Below the pieces are notes generated by a model. It saw nothing but the letters and a program-made list of their open reading frames with translations, ran no database searches and had not been told where the DNA came from. 64,000 bases of DNA from Culex pipiens pallens (Eukaryota; Arthropoda; Insecta; Diptera; Culicidae): NCBI RefSeq assembly GCF_016801865.2, contig NC_068939.1:87391881-87455880 (forward strand), in the 5' to 3' direction. Position numbers and translations under genes: made by a program. Every line of letters starts with the position of its first letter. Position 1 is the first letter of the stretch. Of the stretch, positions 11,371 to 22,550 are shown piece by piece.

Positions 11371-11692
11371 CGCTTCAAGTTCAACACACACACACTAAAA
11401 CAATTTAACAATTTAAGTTTATAGGTGTACGATTTTACGTTCAATTTTCTTCAAAGTGAGATAGAAGACATTAAAAATGTGAGAAAATTTATGTATTTAT
11501 GTACACAAAAGTTGCACAAAGAGCGACCACACCTTTTTTAACACCATGTTACTATCCTACCGGGATTCAAACTGACGACCTTTGGATTGCGATCCCAACT
11601 GTCGACCAGTTTCCACCGAAGCAGGTATGGTCTAGTATTTTTTTTTGTGTACCAACTCCAATCTCATCTCAAGAAACACTAACTGTGTTCGA
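11371..11692. other. Sequence between the repeat and the retrotransposon
   Basis: Unique AT-rich DNA. It includes a B-box-like AGTTTGAATCCCGG on the minus strand (about 11560-11575), which may be a decayed tRNA-derived element. No gene is visible. Confidence 0.35.
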
Positions 11693-11757
11693 CTGGGATT
11701 GAACCTAAGCTTCCTGGGGTGAGAAACAGGTGCTTACCACTACACCACCGACCCCGG
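11693..11757 (-). mobile_element. Head of a tRNA-derived SINE (minus)
   Basis: Read on the minus strand it has A box TGGTGTAGTGG and B box GGTTCAATCCC, like the complete SINE at 17798-18071. It abuts the truncated reverse transcriptase, and the first codons of the long open frame lie inside it. Confidence 0.6.
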
Positions 11758-13964
11758 CAACAAGAGAACTGAAAGTGTCTGACCATGAGACAATCAGTAT
11801 CGCGATTGGGAATGACACAATCAATCTCCCGGAGCGAGAGGAATCGTATGTAAGCTGGAAGCGGTACTCCAAGGACAAGCTGCAAGAAATTCTTCGAAGA
11901 AACAGGAGCAGTAACAGCAGGATAGATGAGACAATTGGAGAAGCATCGCGTAACTTCAGCACAAATCTGGTGTCCGCTGTTGAAAGTTTAGTCGATGTTC
12001 GCTGCTGTAGACGCACAGAAACAAGTGACTGGTACACTGATCATCTGAGGGCTATGAAAAATGAACGGGACAACGCGTACCGGCAATATAGGTGTACAAA
12101 ATCTGTCCCAGCGCTGGAGAAGTACAAGCTGTTGAGGAACGCTTACGTCCGGGGTCTGAAACAGGCGAAAAATCAGTCGGTTGAGGAAGAAATCAGAAGC
12201 TGTCATGGAGATTCTAAGAAGCTATGGAGATGTTTGAAATCGCTGATTCAGCCCGGAGGAAAGCAGCATGCAGAAATCGTCTTTGGAACCGGCTGCAGCG
12301 ATGCAGAAACAGCAAGGCGTCTAAACAACTTCTTTGTGGACAGCGTAGAAGAGATTCATGCGAAGATTCCGCCTCCAACAGTAGTTCCAGTAGCAGTGCA
12401 GGAAGAGCCAGAAGAGTCGCTGTTCGAATTCCAACAAGTCACCATGGCCAAACTCAAGGATACCGTTCGATCGCTAAAAGACTGTGCTGGCGTCGACAAC
12501 GTGACAAAGCGTGTGATGTTGGATGCTCTGGATGTCGTAGGAGGAGAGTTGTTGGATATTGTGAACAGGTCTCTGAGCCAAGGTGAATTCCCACAGCATT
12601 GGAAACAAACTTTGGTAATTCCAATTCCAAAGGTGCCGAAATCAACGCGTCCGGAAGATCACAGACCAATCAACATGTTGCCGCTGTACGAGAAGGTCAT
12701 AGAAACGATTGTGAAAGAGCAGCTGACGGCGTTTGTGGATCGAGCGGGAGTACTAGTTGAGGAGCAATCTGGTTTTCGGAGACATCATTCTTGTGAGTCA
12801 GCTCTTAACCTCCTACTTGTGAAGTGGAAGCAGTACGTGGAAGAAGGAAAAATTATCTTGGCAGTATTCGTGGACTTGAAGCGCGCTTTTGAGACAATTG
12901 ACCGATCCAAGTTGAAGGCAGTTTTGCATCGTTGCGGAATACGTGGTACAGCTTTGAGGTGGTTAAGCAGCTATCTAAGCAGCCGAGTACAAGTGACAAG
13001 GTACAACAGCGCAACATCGCCCGCTACGGATGTGAATCTTGGAGTACCACAGGGAAGTGTACTAGGACCGCTGCTGTTTATTCTGTACATGAACGACCTA
13101 AAACAAGCGTTACGGCAGGCACAAGTGAACTTGTTCGCCGACGACACAGTTCTGTTCGTAGTGGGAGATAGTTTGGACGAATGTTTTGACGTGATGAATG
13201 CGGAACTAGCAGGATTTGTCGATTGGCTGAGGTGGAAGAAACTTCAACTTAACGTCAGCAAAACGAAAAGCATGATTGTGACTACACGGCGGCTCAATGA
13301 CATTAGCAGATCAGTTATGGTAGATGGCGAGGCAGTTGAACGGGTGGAAGCGATCAAATATCTTGGAGTAATGCTGGACGAAAAACTCAACTTTAACGAA
13401 CACATTGACTACACGATACGGAAAGCAGCTCGCAAGTATGGAATTATGTGCAGAATCAGCCGATACCTGACCTCAGAAGCAAAGATACACGTCTACAACT
13501 CTTTGATTGCTCCCCATTTTGACTACTGTGCCTCAATTTTGTTTCTTGCAACCCGGACGCAGCTAAAACGAATGCAAGTGCTTCAAAGCCGAGTTATGCG
13601 TCTGATACTGAAATGTGACCGTTTGACTTCAAGACAACTTATGCTAGAGTGCCTGCAGTGGATGTCCGTTAGGCAGCGCATCGAATACAACACCTTAGTT
13701 TTTGTGTTTAGGATTAGGAAAGGGATGGCCCCAAAATACTTGACGGAAACGGTGGTACACGGAAGTGACATTCATCAGTACAACACAAGACAAGCTGACG
13801 ACCTCAGACTGCTGCAATGCAAGAAGACTTGCACCCAGAACTCCCTACTTTATAAAGGATACAACCTGTTTAATCAACTCCCCGACGAAGCTAAGCTCAC
13901 CAGCAACATCAACGAGTTCAAGAGGCACTGCAAGACTTTCGTTTTACGAAGACCACTGGAGTAG
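11730..13964 (+). CDS. 5'-truncated non-LTR retrotransposon reverse transcriptase
   Basis: The open frame is 744 codons, but residues 1 to about 11 come from SINE sequence, so the start codon is not authentic. Residues 17-19 are SDH, the last catalytic motif of an APE-type endonuclease; the rest of that domain is absent. The reverse transcriptase follows: FVDLKRAFETID at about 380-391, GVPQGSVLGPLL at about 438-449, and the catalytic FADD at 469-472. Then come SKTKSMIV, LGVMLDEKLNF and a C-terminal region with ending HCKTFVLRRPLE. The layout and the conserved tail (NTRQADDLR) suggest the CR1/L2 group; this is an inference. No frameshift or stop interrupts the RT, so it is relatively young, but it cannot be autonomous without the endonuclease and ORF1. 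Confidence 0.9.
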   Translation: MLTTTPPTPATRELKVSDHETISIAIGNDTINLPEREESYVSWKRYSKDKLQEILRRNRSSNSRIDETIGEASRNFSTNLVSAVESLVDVRCCRRTETSDWYTDHLRAMKNERDNAYRQYRCTKSVPALEKYKLLRNAYVRGLKQAKNQSVEEEIRSCHGDSKKLWRCLKSLIQPGGKQHAEIVFGTGCSDAETARRLNNFFVDSVEEIHAKIPPPTVVPVAVQEEPEESLFEFQQVTMAKLKDTVRSLKDCAGVDNVTKRVMLDALDVVGGELLDIVNRSLSQGEFPQHWKQTLVIPIPKVPKSTRPEDHRPINMLPLYEKVIETIVKEQLTAFVDRAGVLVEEQSGFRRHHSCESALNLLLVKWKQYVEEGKIILAVFVDLKRAFETIDRSKLKAVLHRCGIRGTALRWLSSYLSSRVQVTRYNSATSPATDVNLGVPQGSVLGPLLFILYMNDLKQALRQAQVNLFADDTVLFVVGDSLDECFDVMNAELAGFVDWLRWKKLQLNVSKTKSMIVTTRRLNDISRSVMVDGEAVERVEAIKYLGVMLDEKLNFNEHIDYTIRKAARKYGIMCRISRYLTSEAKIHVYNSLIAPHFDYCASILFLATRTQLKRMQVLQSRVMRLILKCDRLTSRQLMLECLQWMSVRQRIEYNTLVFVFRIRKGMAPKYLTETVVHGSDIHQYNTRQADDLRLLQCKKTCTQNSLLYKGYNLFNQLPDEAKLTSNINEFKRHCKTFVLRRPLE

Positions 13965-14400
13965 GTACCCACGATTGTACTGTGAGGAAGAGCATGTTAT
14001 GACGGCCGGCCATCTTCATTATCGGTACAAATCGCATGGGATTTACCTTGGGCCGCATATGAAAAAGTTTGATCAAAAGTAACGCGAATCTGGGCGCGGT
14101 TTTAACCCTATGTGCTCATATGTGTGTGAGATAGCAAATGATCTCAAATCCCTAAATAGGAGAAAAGGAAGCAGCAGCGAGTGACATAAAAGACTCAACA
14201 TAGGATTTGTATGAGCGCCTTGAGGTGATGTAATGAGAGAAACGGATGGGCATACACGGAAGTCGAGTAAGATTTAAGGATACTCTCAAGCACTGGAATA
14301 GAATTATCGAAAGATATCTGCTCGTAAACCTTCCATACTACAAATAATGTGTATGGGCAAGAGGTGGGCCATCCAAGGAAAAAAAAGAGCATATAACTTT
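13965..14400 (+). mobile_element. Probable 3' untranslated region of the retrotransposon
   Basis: Non-coding sequence follows the stop and ends near an A-rich GGAAAAAAAAGAGC at about 14380. The exact end and any target duplication were not found. Confidence 0.4.
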
Positions 14401-14562
14401 TTAGTCGATAGAACTTTTTTTTATAAAATTCGACGGATCGGGCTGATTCATTGTCTCAACTTAAGGATTTATTTTCAACATTCTTTAATGTTCTAGCAGC
14501 CTAGCTGGCTGCTCCGCTACTCTCTTTCCTTCACATTTCCTGTTCCTGTCGTCCTGCCGTCA

Positions 14563-15091
14563 CACAGTAAAAAAAAACATGGTAAAATTACATCTAAAAA
14601 GGGGTACATCTTTTATGTCAGAAAAAAGCTTTAATTTTACCTCTAATAATGTGTAAATTTACATCTGGCAGACGCTAGGAAAAAATATCTGTTATCCTAA
14701 AAAAATATCAATCCGGCGATAGTTATATCTGGCTTACTAAGTCCGCGCCCCAACCCGCACGGCCAACTCGCCGCTGATCAAAGCCAATGTACCTCTATGT
14801 GTTCCGTACATTGTATACTGTATTTACTGCATATACGGTACATAAAGGTACATCGGCTTTGATCATCAAGTTTTCACAGCGGTGAGTTGGCCGTGCGGGT
14901 TGGGGCGCGGACTTAGTAAGCCAGATATAACTATCGCCGGATTGATTTTTTTTTAGAATTACAGATATTTTTTCCTAGCGTCTGCCAGATGTAAAATTAC
15001 ACATTATTAGAGGTAAAATTAAAGCTTTTTTCTGACATAAAAGATGTACTCCTTTTTAGATGTAATTTTACCACGTTTTTTTTTCACTGTG
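14563..15091. mobile_element. Palindromic MITE with two tRNA-like modules
   Basis: The ends are CACAGTAAAAAAAAACATGG and its inverse ending CTGTG, flanked by CA on both sides. The arms are about 245 bp each. Each arm carries the tRNA-like stretch GTGAGTTGGCCGTGCGGGTT followed by GGGGCGCGG in inverted orientation. The centre (about 14790-14870) is itself partly palindromic. The outer ends match the small CACAG MITEs; the inner part matches 47866-48422. Confidence 0.85.
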
Positions 15092-16637
15092 CACCTTTTC
15101 CCCGTTTGATGGACACGTGATACGGTCCGGAAGCATGGCTGAGGAAAGAAGTGATGTGTGTGTGTTCTCTCGAGGTCGGCGATGGCACAAGCGCATACAA
15201 AATCAATAAGTCGTGTGCTTTCGTGTGCTACCACTTTACCACTATTTAGTCCAAGCCACTTCTTCCAACAACGGCTTGTCTTACTGATTCTTGTGTCTTG
15301 GGGAATACTCGCTACAGTTGCTGTCGAATTTTGGTAGGCAATTTTGCAAAACATCTGGTTTTATCCAAGTTTACCTCGTCGCTATACTTAATTATAATTC
15401 TTTTTGTTGTTGTTGGTAATCGTTAAAATTTGGAATTATAATGTTAAAATCACAAAAAAAAAAGTTTTGTGTGTCATTCACTGTAATCTGTAGTGTAAGG
15501 CCTCTCAATGAAGATTCACTCCAGCTCTTTGTTCTTAACGTGAACTGCACACACATACACATACCTCCCAAGTCGTGACGAGTCGTGAATGTTTCAAGAC
15601 CACGTGCACGCAACGAAACCAACGACGACGACGTTCTTCGGCCAAAGCTTCACGATTTTGCACTTAACTGGCGTGTGTTTGCTTTTTGGTTGCGTGAATG
15701 TGTGTACCAACGATGAATGTGTATGTGTGTGTGTTTGTGGGTTTTCCCAAAGATATAGGGTGTATGATCGGTAGCGTCTATTGAGTTGTAGCTTTCAGAT
15801 AAGGATAAGTGAGTTATTTATGTTCTTGGCACAAATGGTTCGTGGTTAAAACAATGTTCCTGTGATTGTAATCAGAAAGCAAATCTTTCGACGTTTTAAT
15901 CATATTTCAAAAGAATTGTTTGATGCCTTCAAACATCACATTAATAATTTTTGATAGGAATTAAACATCACATCTTCTGTTTTGAGTTATATGATTTTTT
16001 TTGTTGGAAAAAAGTAAAGACTTTTAGCTGAAAAAAGCTAAAACGACCTGCCCACAGGGGAACAAAAGTTGGTTTGTTAACAAACACGAAAACACACACA
16101 CACACACAGTCATGCATGCAAACATCATCTCCAAGAGCGAAGAGAGAAAGTGGGTGTTGGTGGGGTGGTTAGGGGAGGTTAATTCGACCCCGCCATCATC
16201 AGGAAGGAAGTGTTTTGTGACATCGCCGTCACGAATGAATTTTTATGGGCCTTGTTATGTTCTGAGTTTTTTTTCCACTCACTTTGGCTTTCTTTTGACT
16301 TGTGGAGTTTTTCTGACCGCGGTGGTCATTGACGCAGCAGTGTGAGGCAGCAGAGCTTTTGCTGTGGAGATTTGGTTATAGAATTTTGCCTCAAATGACG
16401 CGTTTAAAAGTCAAATACCTAATTACCTTGCATTTAAAAAAATGGCATAATCAAATTTCTAAAGAGAAGATTAAGTGCAAGTTATTTTTTTTATTTTGTT
16501 TTTAAAACAATATTTAAAGTAAAAATGAGGTTATAATTTAGGATGAATTATATAAAATATCTTCTGCCTATTTTTTGCCAACCTACTGTTCACTTTTAGT
16601 CCATAGTCTAATGACTTTGAAATTCATTTGAATATTA
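15092..16637. other. Unique DNA, no gene recognised
   Basis: Mixed sequence with (TG)n at about 15718-15735 and (AC)n at about 16092-16108. Several short frames overlap on both strands, none with recognisable motifs. It may be intronic or regulatory. Confidence 0.35.
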
Positions 16638-16817
16638 CACAGGAAAAAATCATGGTAATATTACAACTGGGAAGAGGTACATTTTTTATGTCAGAAAAAA
16701 TGTGTAATATTATCTCTGAAAATGTGTAATGCTACTTTTTCAGTCTAAATTGAAGTTAAATAACATCATAAAAGAGGTAATACTCAACCTTCCAAATTTA
16801 CACATTTTTTTACTGTG
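16638..16817. mobile_element. CACAG-family MITE, 180 bp
   Basis: It starts CACAGGAAAAAATCATGG and ends TTTTTTTACTGTG, with TA on both sides. The interior has the family segments ATGTCAGAAAAAA and AAAAGAGGTAATACTCAACC. Confidence 0.85.
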
Positions 16818-17553
16818 TACATGATCATTTTCAGATGGTATATTTTAAAAATATCATCGAATAAACTCTGAATTATTACTAGAAAATTTTAAAGTAAATT
16901 AAAAAATCAAAGTCAGTGACAATCTGTCAAATTAACCTTAGTCAAAACATGAACGGTGGACATCAACCAGAGCTTTTGCGCCCATAGTTTTGTTACAGAC
17001 ATTTTAGTATCTTCAAAACTACGGGTACTGTTGAAATAGAGTTTTATTCATCTGCTCACAAGTAATTTACAACAAAGTTTGACTTTTTTTACAATCACAT
17101 TGTTGCAGGATTGAGTCCGTAAGTTTGACAATTTTGGAATAAGAAGACAACAACTTCCTTCGTTGCTGTGCACTTGAAAATGTTGCACTATATCATAAAA
17201 TGAATAAAGTACTTTTCGATTGAAAATTTGATTTTGCATATTAAAACAACTTTCGAAATTTTGTTTGGCAATTTTTAAGGTTTTTTTTCCATAATTTACA
17301 TCATATCAAAATATTTCGAAATTTAATTCGTATTTTGAGAATTCAACTTATCGTAATCAGAGGTCGACTAACAAAATCGGGAATATGTTATATTAATTGT
17401 ACCTATGTTTTTAATGTGGCCTATCATAAACCACAAAAGTATCGAATTTTGGTTATATCTTGGGTTTTTATGATAAATTATCATTCATATGAAATGATTT
17501 TATATGATCAAAAATCGATATTAAAAACTTTGGCTCAATTCTGCGGGCAGATA
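16818..17553. other. AT-rich unique DNA
   Basis: No element ends or gene motifs were recognised. A 122-codon frame at 17335-17703 runs out of this segment into foldback sequence and is not credible as a gene. Confidence 0.35.
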
Positions 17554-17797
17554 AGCAGATCTCTACCAAACCCGGAAATGGATTTTAATTGTATTGATTT
17601 ATTTGGCTTAAACTTTGACCAAAGAAGCTATTTTGTGTCATTGGTTCACCCATACAAGTTTCCATACAATTTTGGCAGCTGCCCATACAAAAATGGTGCG
17701 TAAATATTCGAAAATTTGTAATTTTTAAATGGATTTTCTGATGAATTAAGTGTCTTCGGTAAAGTTGTAGATATTGTTGATATTGTTCCCAAAATCC
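17554..17797. mobile_element. Fragment of foldback family B
   Basis: It begins CTCTACCAAACCCGGAAATGG and contains TTGGTTCACCCATACAAG and GTGTCTTCGGTAAAGTTGTAG, as in the complete element at 45276-47620. It is more diverged and is interrupted by a SINE at 17798. Confidence 0.7.
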
Positions 17798-18071
17798 AAA
17801 AAAAGCAAAGCAATCCACTTTAACGACCCCCCGGTCTTTTGTGGTCTCTGTTGCAAGTTTCTGCTCATTTCTAGGCGTCCGAAGGTTATGTGTGGTGAGT
17901 CACCCAAAACCTCTTTTACGCAAATGGACCGACGTTTTACTTCCCCATCCAATAGAAGGCGTGGTCAGGCTAATTTCGTCTCGAAAAATGCCACCGGGTC
18001 CGTCTGGGATTGAACCCAGGCCATACTGGGGTGAGAGACTACCACGCTAGCCACTACACCACCGGACCCGT
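17798..18071 (-). mobile_element. tRNA-derived SINE with 10-bp target duplication
   Basis: On the minus strand it reads GGGTCCGGTGGTGTAGTGGC (A box) then GGTTCAATCCC (B box), and ends GGATTGCTTTGCTTTTTTT. CCCAAAATCC flanks both sides (17788-17797 and 18072-18081). The outer GGGTCCG and CGGACCC could still pair as an acceptor stem, but the anticodon arm does not fold, so it is not a functional tRNA. A truncated relative lies at 48478-48531. Confidence 0.85.
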
Positions 18072-18489
18072 CCCAAAATCCGTATTTTTTAATTTGCAAG
18101 ATTTTTGATATGCTTTAGGGGACAAAACACGCAACTGTTGAGCCATTGAGAAGTATGGTCAAAAATTTTGCCACCGAAATTTTTTACATAAAATTTGAAA
18201 TCGAAAAGTATTTCACAGATTTTTTGATGATATTTTTCGATTTTTTTAAATAGAGCCCTTTACGATCTTTATTTTTGTTAAGTTCTAAATTTGCTTTAAA
18301 ACTGTCTAAGAGACATTGAATGGTCCTGTTATAGTCTAATAATGATACAAATATTCATCTCTCCTAATTTTTTTTTTCGTCCGGGTTATTATGGTTCGGG
18401 AAATCAAGTATTACAATATTGTTTAATACAGTCAAATTAAAAAAGTATTTGTTCGAAATAACTCAAAATCTTTATGAAATAAAAACAAA

Positions 18490-19757
18490 TAAATTTCTGT
18501 AAATGGGCCTCGACCCCTCTTCGATTTGCGTGAAACTTTGTCCTAAGGGGTAACTTTTGTCTCTGATCACGAATCCGAGGTCCGTTTTTTGATATCTCGT
18601 GACGGAGGAGTGGTACGACCCCTTCCATTTTTGAACATGCGCACAAAGAGGTGTTTTTCAATTTAAAAAATGTGATGAGATGGAAATTTGGTATTAAAAG
18701 GACTTTTATTTAAAATTGGATGCCCGATTTGATGGCGAAATCAAAATTCCGAAAAAAAACGTATTTTTCATATGAAAAAAAAAACACTAATAAAGTTAAA
18801 AAAAAACTGTGCCATTTTCTTTACTCAACTGTAACAAATTTTGGAACATATTATTTTAAAGGAAATTTAATGTTCTTTTCGAATCAACATTAGCCCAGAA
18901 CATTCGTTTTGAACAATATTGTGCAATTTAAAGTTTCGTGTTTATTTAACATTGCAGGGTTATTTATTTAAGGTATAACAATGTTCTTAAAAGTTGTAGA
19001 ACAGACAATTACAAAAAAAAAGATTTATAAACATAAGGGGTTTGCTTGTAACCATCACGATTTTACGAAAAAAAAAGTTTTGAAAAAGTTACTTTTTGCG
19101 TTTTTTTGGTTTTGTCGTTCGTGTCTGTAATGTCGCGAGTGACCATGAACGGCCATGATCAACGACGACCAACTTAAAAGAAAAAATCATAAAATCGGGA
19201 TAACTCGTGATGATTTCAAGCAAACCCCCTTATGTTAACATATCAGTTTTTATAATTGTCAGTTCTACAACTTTTTAGAACATTGTTATACCCTAAAAAA
19301 TTAACCTGCAGTCTTAGAAAAACACGAAACTTTAAAATGCTAAATTTTGTTCTAAACGCAAAAATAACCCTTCTGAGTTAATGTAGATTCGAAAAGTACA
19401 TTAAATTTCCTTAAAATGACATGTTCCAAAAAAAATGCGGTTGGGTAACGAAAATGGCAATTTTTCTATGAAGAATACGATTTTTTGAAATTTTGAGTAC
19501 GCCATCAAATCGGGCGTCCATTTTTACATAAAAGTCCCTTCGACACCAAATTTCCATTTAAAAATCCTTATCAGACTGCAAATTATTGAAAAACACGTCT
19601 TTTTTGCGTGTACAAAAATTGAAGGGGTTGTACCGCCCCACCGTCACGAGATAACAAAAAACAAATTGATCAGGGACAAAACTAACCCTTTAGGATCAAA
19701 TTCACGCAAATCGAAGCGGGGTCGGGGCAACTGCTGTGTGAGTTTGCGGATAATTAT
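18490..19757. mobile_element. Foldback family A, old copy
   Basis: Both arms are recognisable (CGACCCCTCTTCGATTTGCG on the left, CACGCAAATCGAAG on the right) around a centre CCATGAACGGCCATGATC at about 19150. The terminal GGGTAATTCTC is eroded on both sides. It has many small indels and is more diverged than 34709-36053. Confidence 0.75.
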
Positions 19758-21772
19758 ATAAATGATTTTCTAATATTATTGCCAGTACCATACAGTGACT
19801 GTCTTTAAAATTTTAGAAATTCTGTACATGCGTGAACTTTGCTTAATTTTTGTTATATATTAATTAGCGTTACTTATTGAGCGAGTGGATAATTGCAATT
19901 TACATAAAGATTGTCAATAAATAACGTATTTTGTATGAATTTTTGCTTGATACTCACCTTTGTTCTTATTTCGGGCCCTCCACTGTGTGTTTGTGTGTGA
20001 GAGTATGTTTACCCGTGTACACTAAAGGTGTACCTCTATATTTGTTCAGCAACGATACACATTCAACTTCATATTAGTATTTCCGCTCGGAATGAGTGCA
20101 CACAAAAACATGCCCCCTTTCCAGGCCGGAGTTACGTGTGGTTACGCGATCTGCCAACACTAATGTTGGTGTGGCCCCCACCAGTCGCTTTTTGGAGGGA
20201 AAAGTGGATTCATTCGCAAATATAAATTTCCACATCCGTCAGCAGCAACAGTTGAATTTGTGGCGGTCACAGTGAAAAGTTTGACATTAGAAATGTTTAT
20301 GGTATTCAAAATTAAATTATTCAATTGTAAAATGCAATACTTTAAGCTGAGATTTGAGGTAACAACAAATATAATATTTCAATAACTTTTTACTGTGCTC
20401 CCATTTTTCCAGCATCAAACGATCCTTTCGTCAGCTTTCTCATTAAAATTTCGCCTTCTCACCAAAAACCTTTCCGCATCCTTTATTAGCCGCATTTCCC
20501 ACCCACCACCCACTCCTTTTCGTGGGGTTCCGTCGCTCAAAAATGTCAATTTCCGCCCCATATTTATTTAGGATTCAAAATAATATTCAACGTGGCCGTG
20601 GCGGCGGCGCATTTGCTAATTTCCATTATGAAACAAAAACACGTTATTATATTTGAACTTGGTGTGGAAAATGCCCAACTCTCTTCTCAAGTGGACTGCC
20701 GGACGAAACGCCACCGAAATTTTGTGGCGGGTTCGATGATGCTTATATTTTCCACTTTTAACCTAGCTGGATGGATGTGAGGGAAAGCTGGGGGGCTTTC
20801 CGGACCTGACCACACCGTAGAAAGTAATTTCACAGCTATTGTGAAAATTTACGCATGACCAAAGGTAAACTGAACCGAATGGGTTGGTTGCTTTCTGTAT
20901 GAAGTATGATGAAAACTTCAACTAAAATGTAACTTGTTGGTTATTTTTTCCAAAAAAAATGAATAAAATTCAATCCTTTTCAAAATCATCAATCAATCTG
21001 TTGATATTTGCAAAATTAGGTAATGTAAATAAGAAAATCTTGAAATCTGGCAACCCTTGCGCTATGAATCCCAACTCGTCCAGTCCATCTTCGGCAGGTT
21101 GTTTGTGTCCGACGAGCCCGCCCCAAGCACGGGGTAGGTGCGTTTGCATCCCAAAGTGGCCCAGTTCATGAATAATGCACTTTACGGGGTAATTAAATTA
21201 AGTGACCTCATTTCAAGGTCCCCAAATCCCCGTGCTCATCTGCGCTGGATGTCACACACAGACACAAAGAGACGCACACATTGATCTGCCGTTCTGTCAA
21301 CGCACACATAAATGGGGGAGGGGGAGGGGGAGGGGGGGGGGAAGCAAACACAACGCACTCAGAGTGTCACTGTCTCACTTCACCCACTGCCTTCCCCCTT
21401 AACTCAACTGGGATGGCCTCGTTCGTTTAATGTAGAAATTAACTTCCTGCCGGTTTTTGGTCCTCCGGGCGCTGCCGCTGCTACTACCTCTGTGTCTTGT
21501 CGGTATCACTTTCTCTGGAAGTACAAGAAAGGTATTGAATTCAGTATCGATTTGAATTTAGCAATTATGTTATTCCATTCCAGAAACGATTATCCTAAGG
21601 TTTTTGATAAACTTCGAATATTCGAATCAAAGATCTTTTTTCGTATTTTTGATTTTTACATTTCTAACATCAAATTCGAGTACAGCGACCCCATTTTAGT
21701 CAAATTTGGGTTGTTGATTACCTGTTACATTACCACATCATCGCTGTCATGCTAACTTGTCGCACTCGCATT
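19758..21772. other. Unique DNA with GC-richer, possibly regulatory blocks
   Basis: About 2 kb without element ends. The blocks at about 20440-20810 and 21040-21500 are richer in GC than their surroundings, with a G-rich run at 21313-21343. Short frames are present but share no splice structure or motif I recognise. Conserved non-coding DNA is possible, but it cannot be shown from one sequence. Confidence 0.35.
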
Positions 21773-22096
21773 TTAGGAAACTACGTATTTTGCGAAATTG
21801 AGTTTTTGTAAAAAAAAAGTTGATTAAAAAATCTGCAAATTTTTTTTCCGTGTACCTATTTATTTCTCAATAGTCCTCAACAATACCTACAACTTTGCCG
21901 AAGACACCAAATTGATCAAAAAATTCACTCAAAAGTTACAGCTGTTTGAATATTTACATACCATTTTTGTATGGACAGCAGCCAAAATTGTATGGAGACT
22001 TGTATGGGTGAACCAATGACAAAAAATAGCTTATTTGGTCATAGGGAAGGCCCCCACAAAGTTTGAGCCAAATCAAAAAATACAAATAAAATCAAA
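21773..22096. mobile_element. Foldback family B, right-arm fragment
   Basis: It matches the right arm of 45276-47620, including CAACTTTGCCGAAGACACC, GTATGGACAGCAGCC and AGGCCCCCACAAAGTTTGAG. The left arm and terminal inverted repeat are absent. Confidence 0.75.
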
Positions 22097-22322
22097 ATCA
22101 AACTCATATTAATTGATTGGTTTAATTCATAAACTGATAAATTGATAAATTGATAAATTGAAATTATGTATCTTGCTTGACCCACCACACTCCCCCACAC
22201 CAAAAAGCTCATAGGAACTTCCTGGTAGGGGACGCAAACTATCCTTAGCTCGTACACACATAAACAAGAAAATTGAAAATAAAAATTTAGCCTAGGACAA
22301 ATTAGTTGTGCGGTGAGTTGAA

Positions 22323-22550
22323 CACAGAAAAAAAAAGTTGAATTTTGGAATGTTGAAAATTTGGTAGGTTGAATATTACCTCTTTATTTGTGTAATATTA
22401 CATAAAAAATGTGTAAAAATGTGAACCTGATGAATATTAATCAAAAACTGATGAAAATTCATCATTTTCTGGGGTAAAATTTATCATTTATTTTGCCACA
22501 AAATCTGTCACCATTTCCTGATGAATATTACCATCATTTTTTTTTCTGTG
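22323..22550. mobile_element. CACAG-family MITE, 228 bp, intact
   Basis: The ends are CACAGAAAAAAAAAGTTG and TTTTTTTTTCTGTG, with AA on both sides. It is the uninterrupted reference for the split copy at 3638-5213. Confidence 0.85.

Noticed and set aside
11730..11764. Authentic start codon of the reverse transcriptase at 11730
   Set aside because: The first codons are SINE sequence; the family should have a full endonuclease domain before SDH.
17994..18071. Possible functional tRNA gene (minus strand)
   Set aside because: A and B boxes and a pairing acceptor stem exist, but the anticodon arm does not fold, and a SINE tail plus target duplication define it as a SINE.
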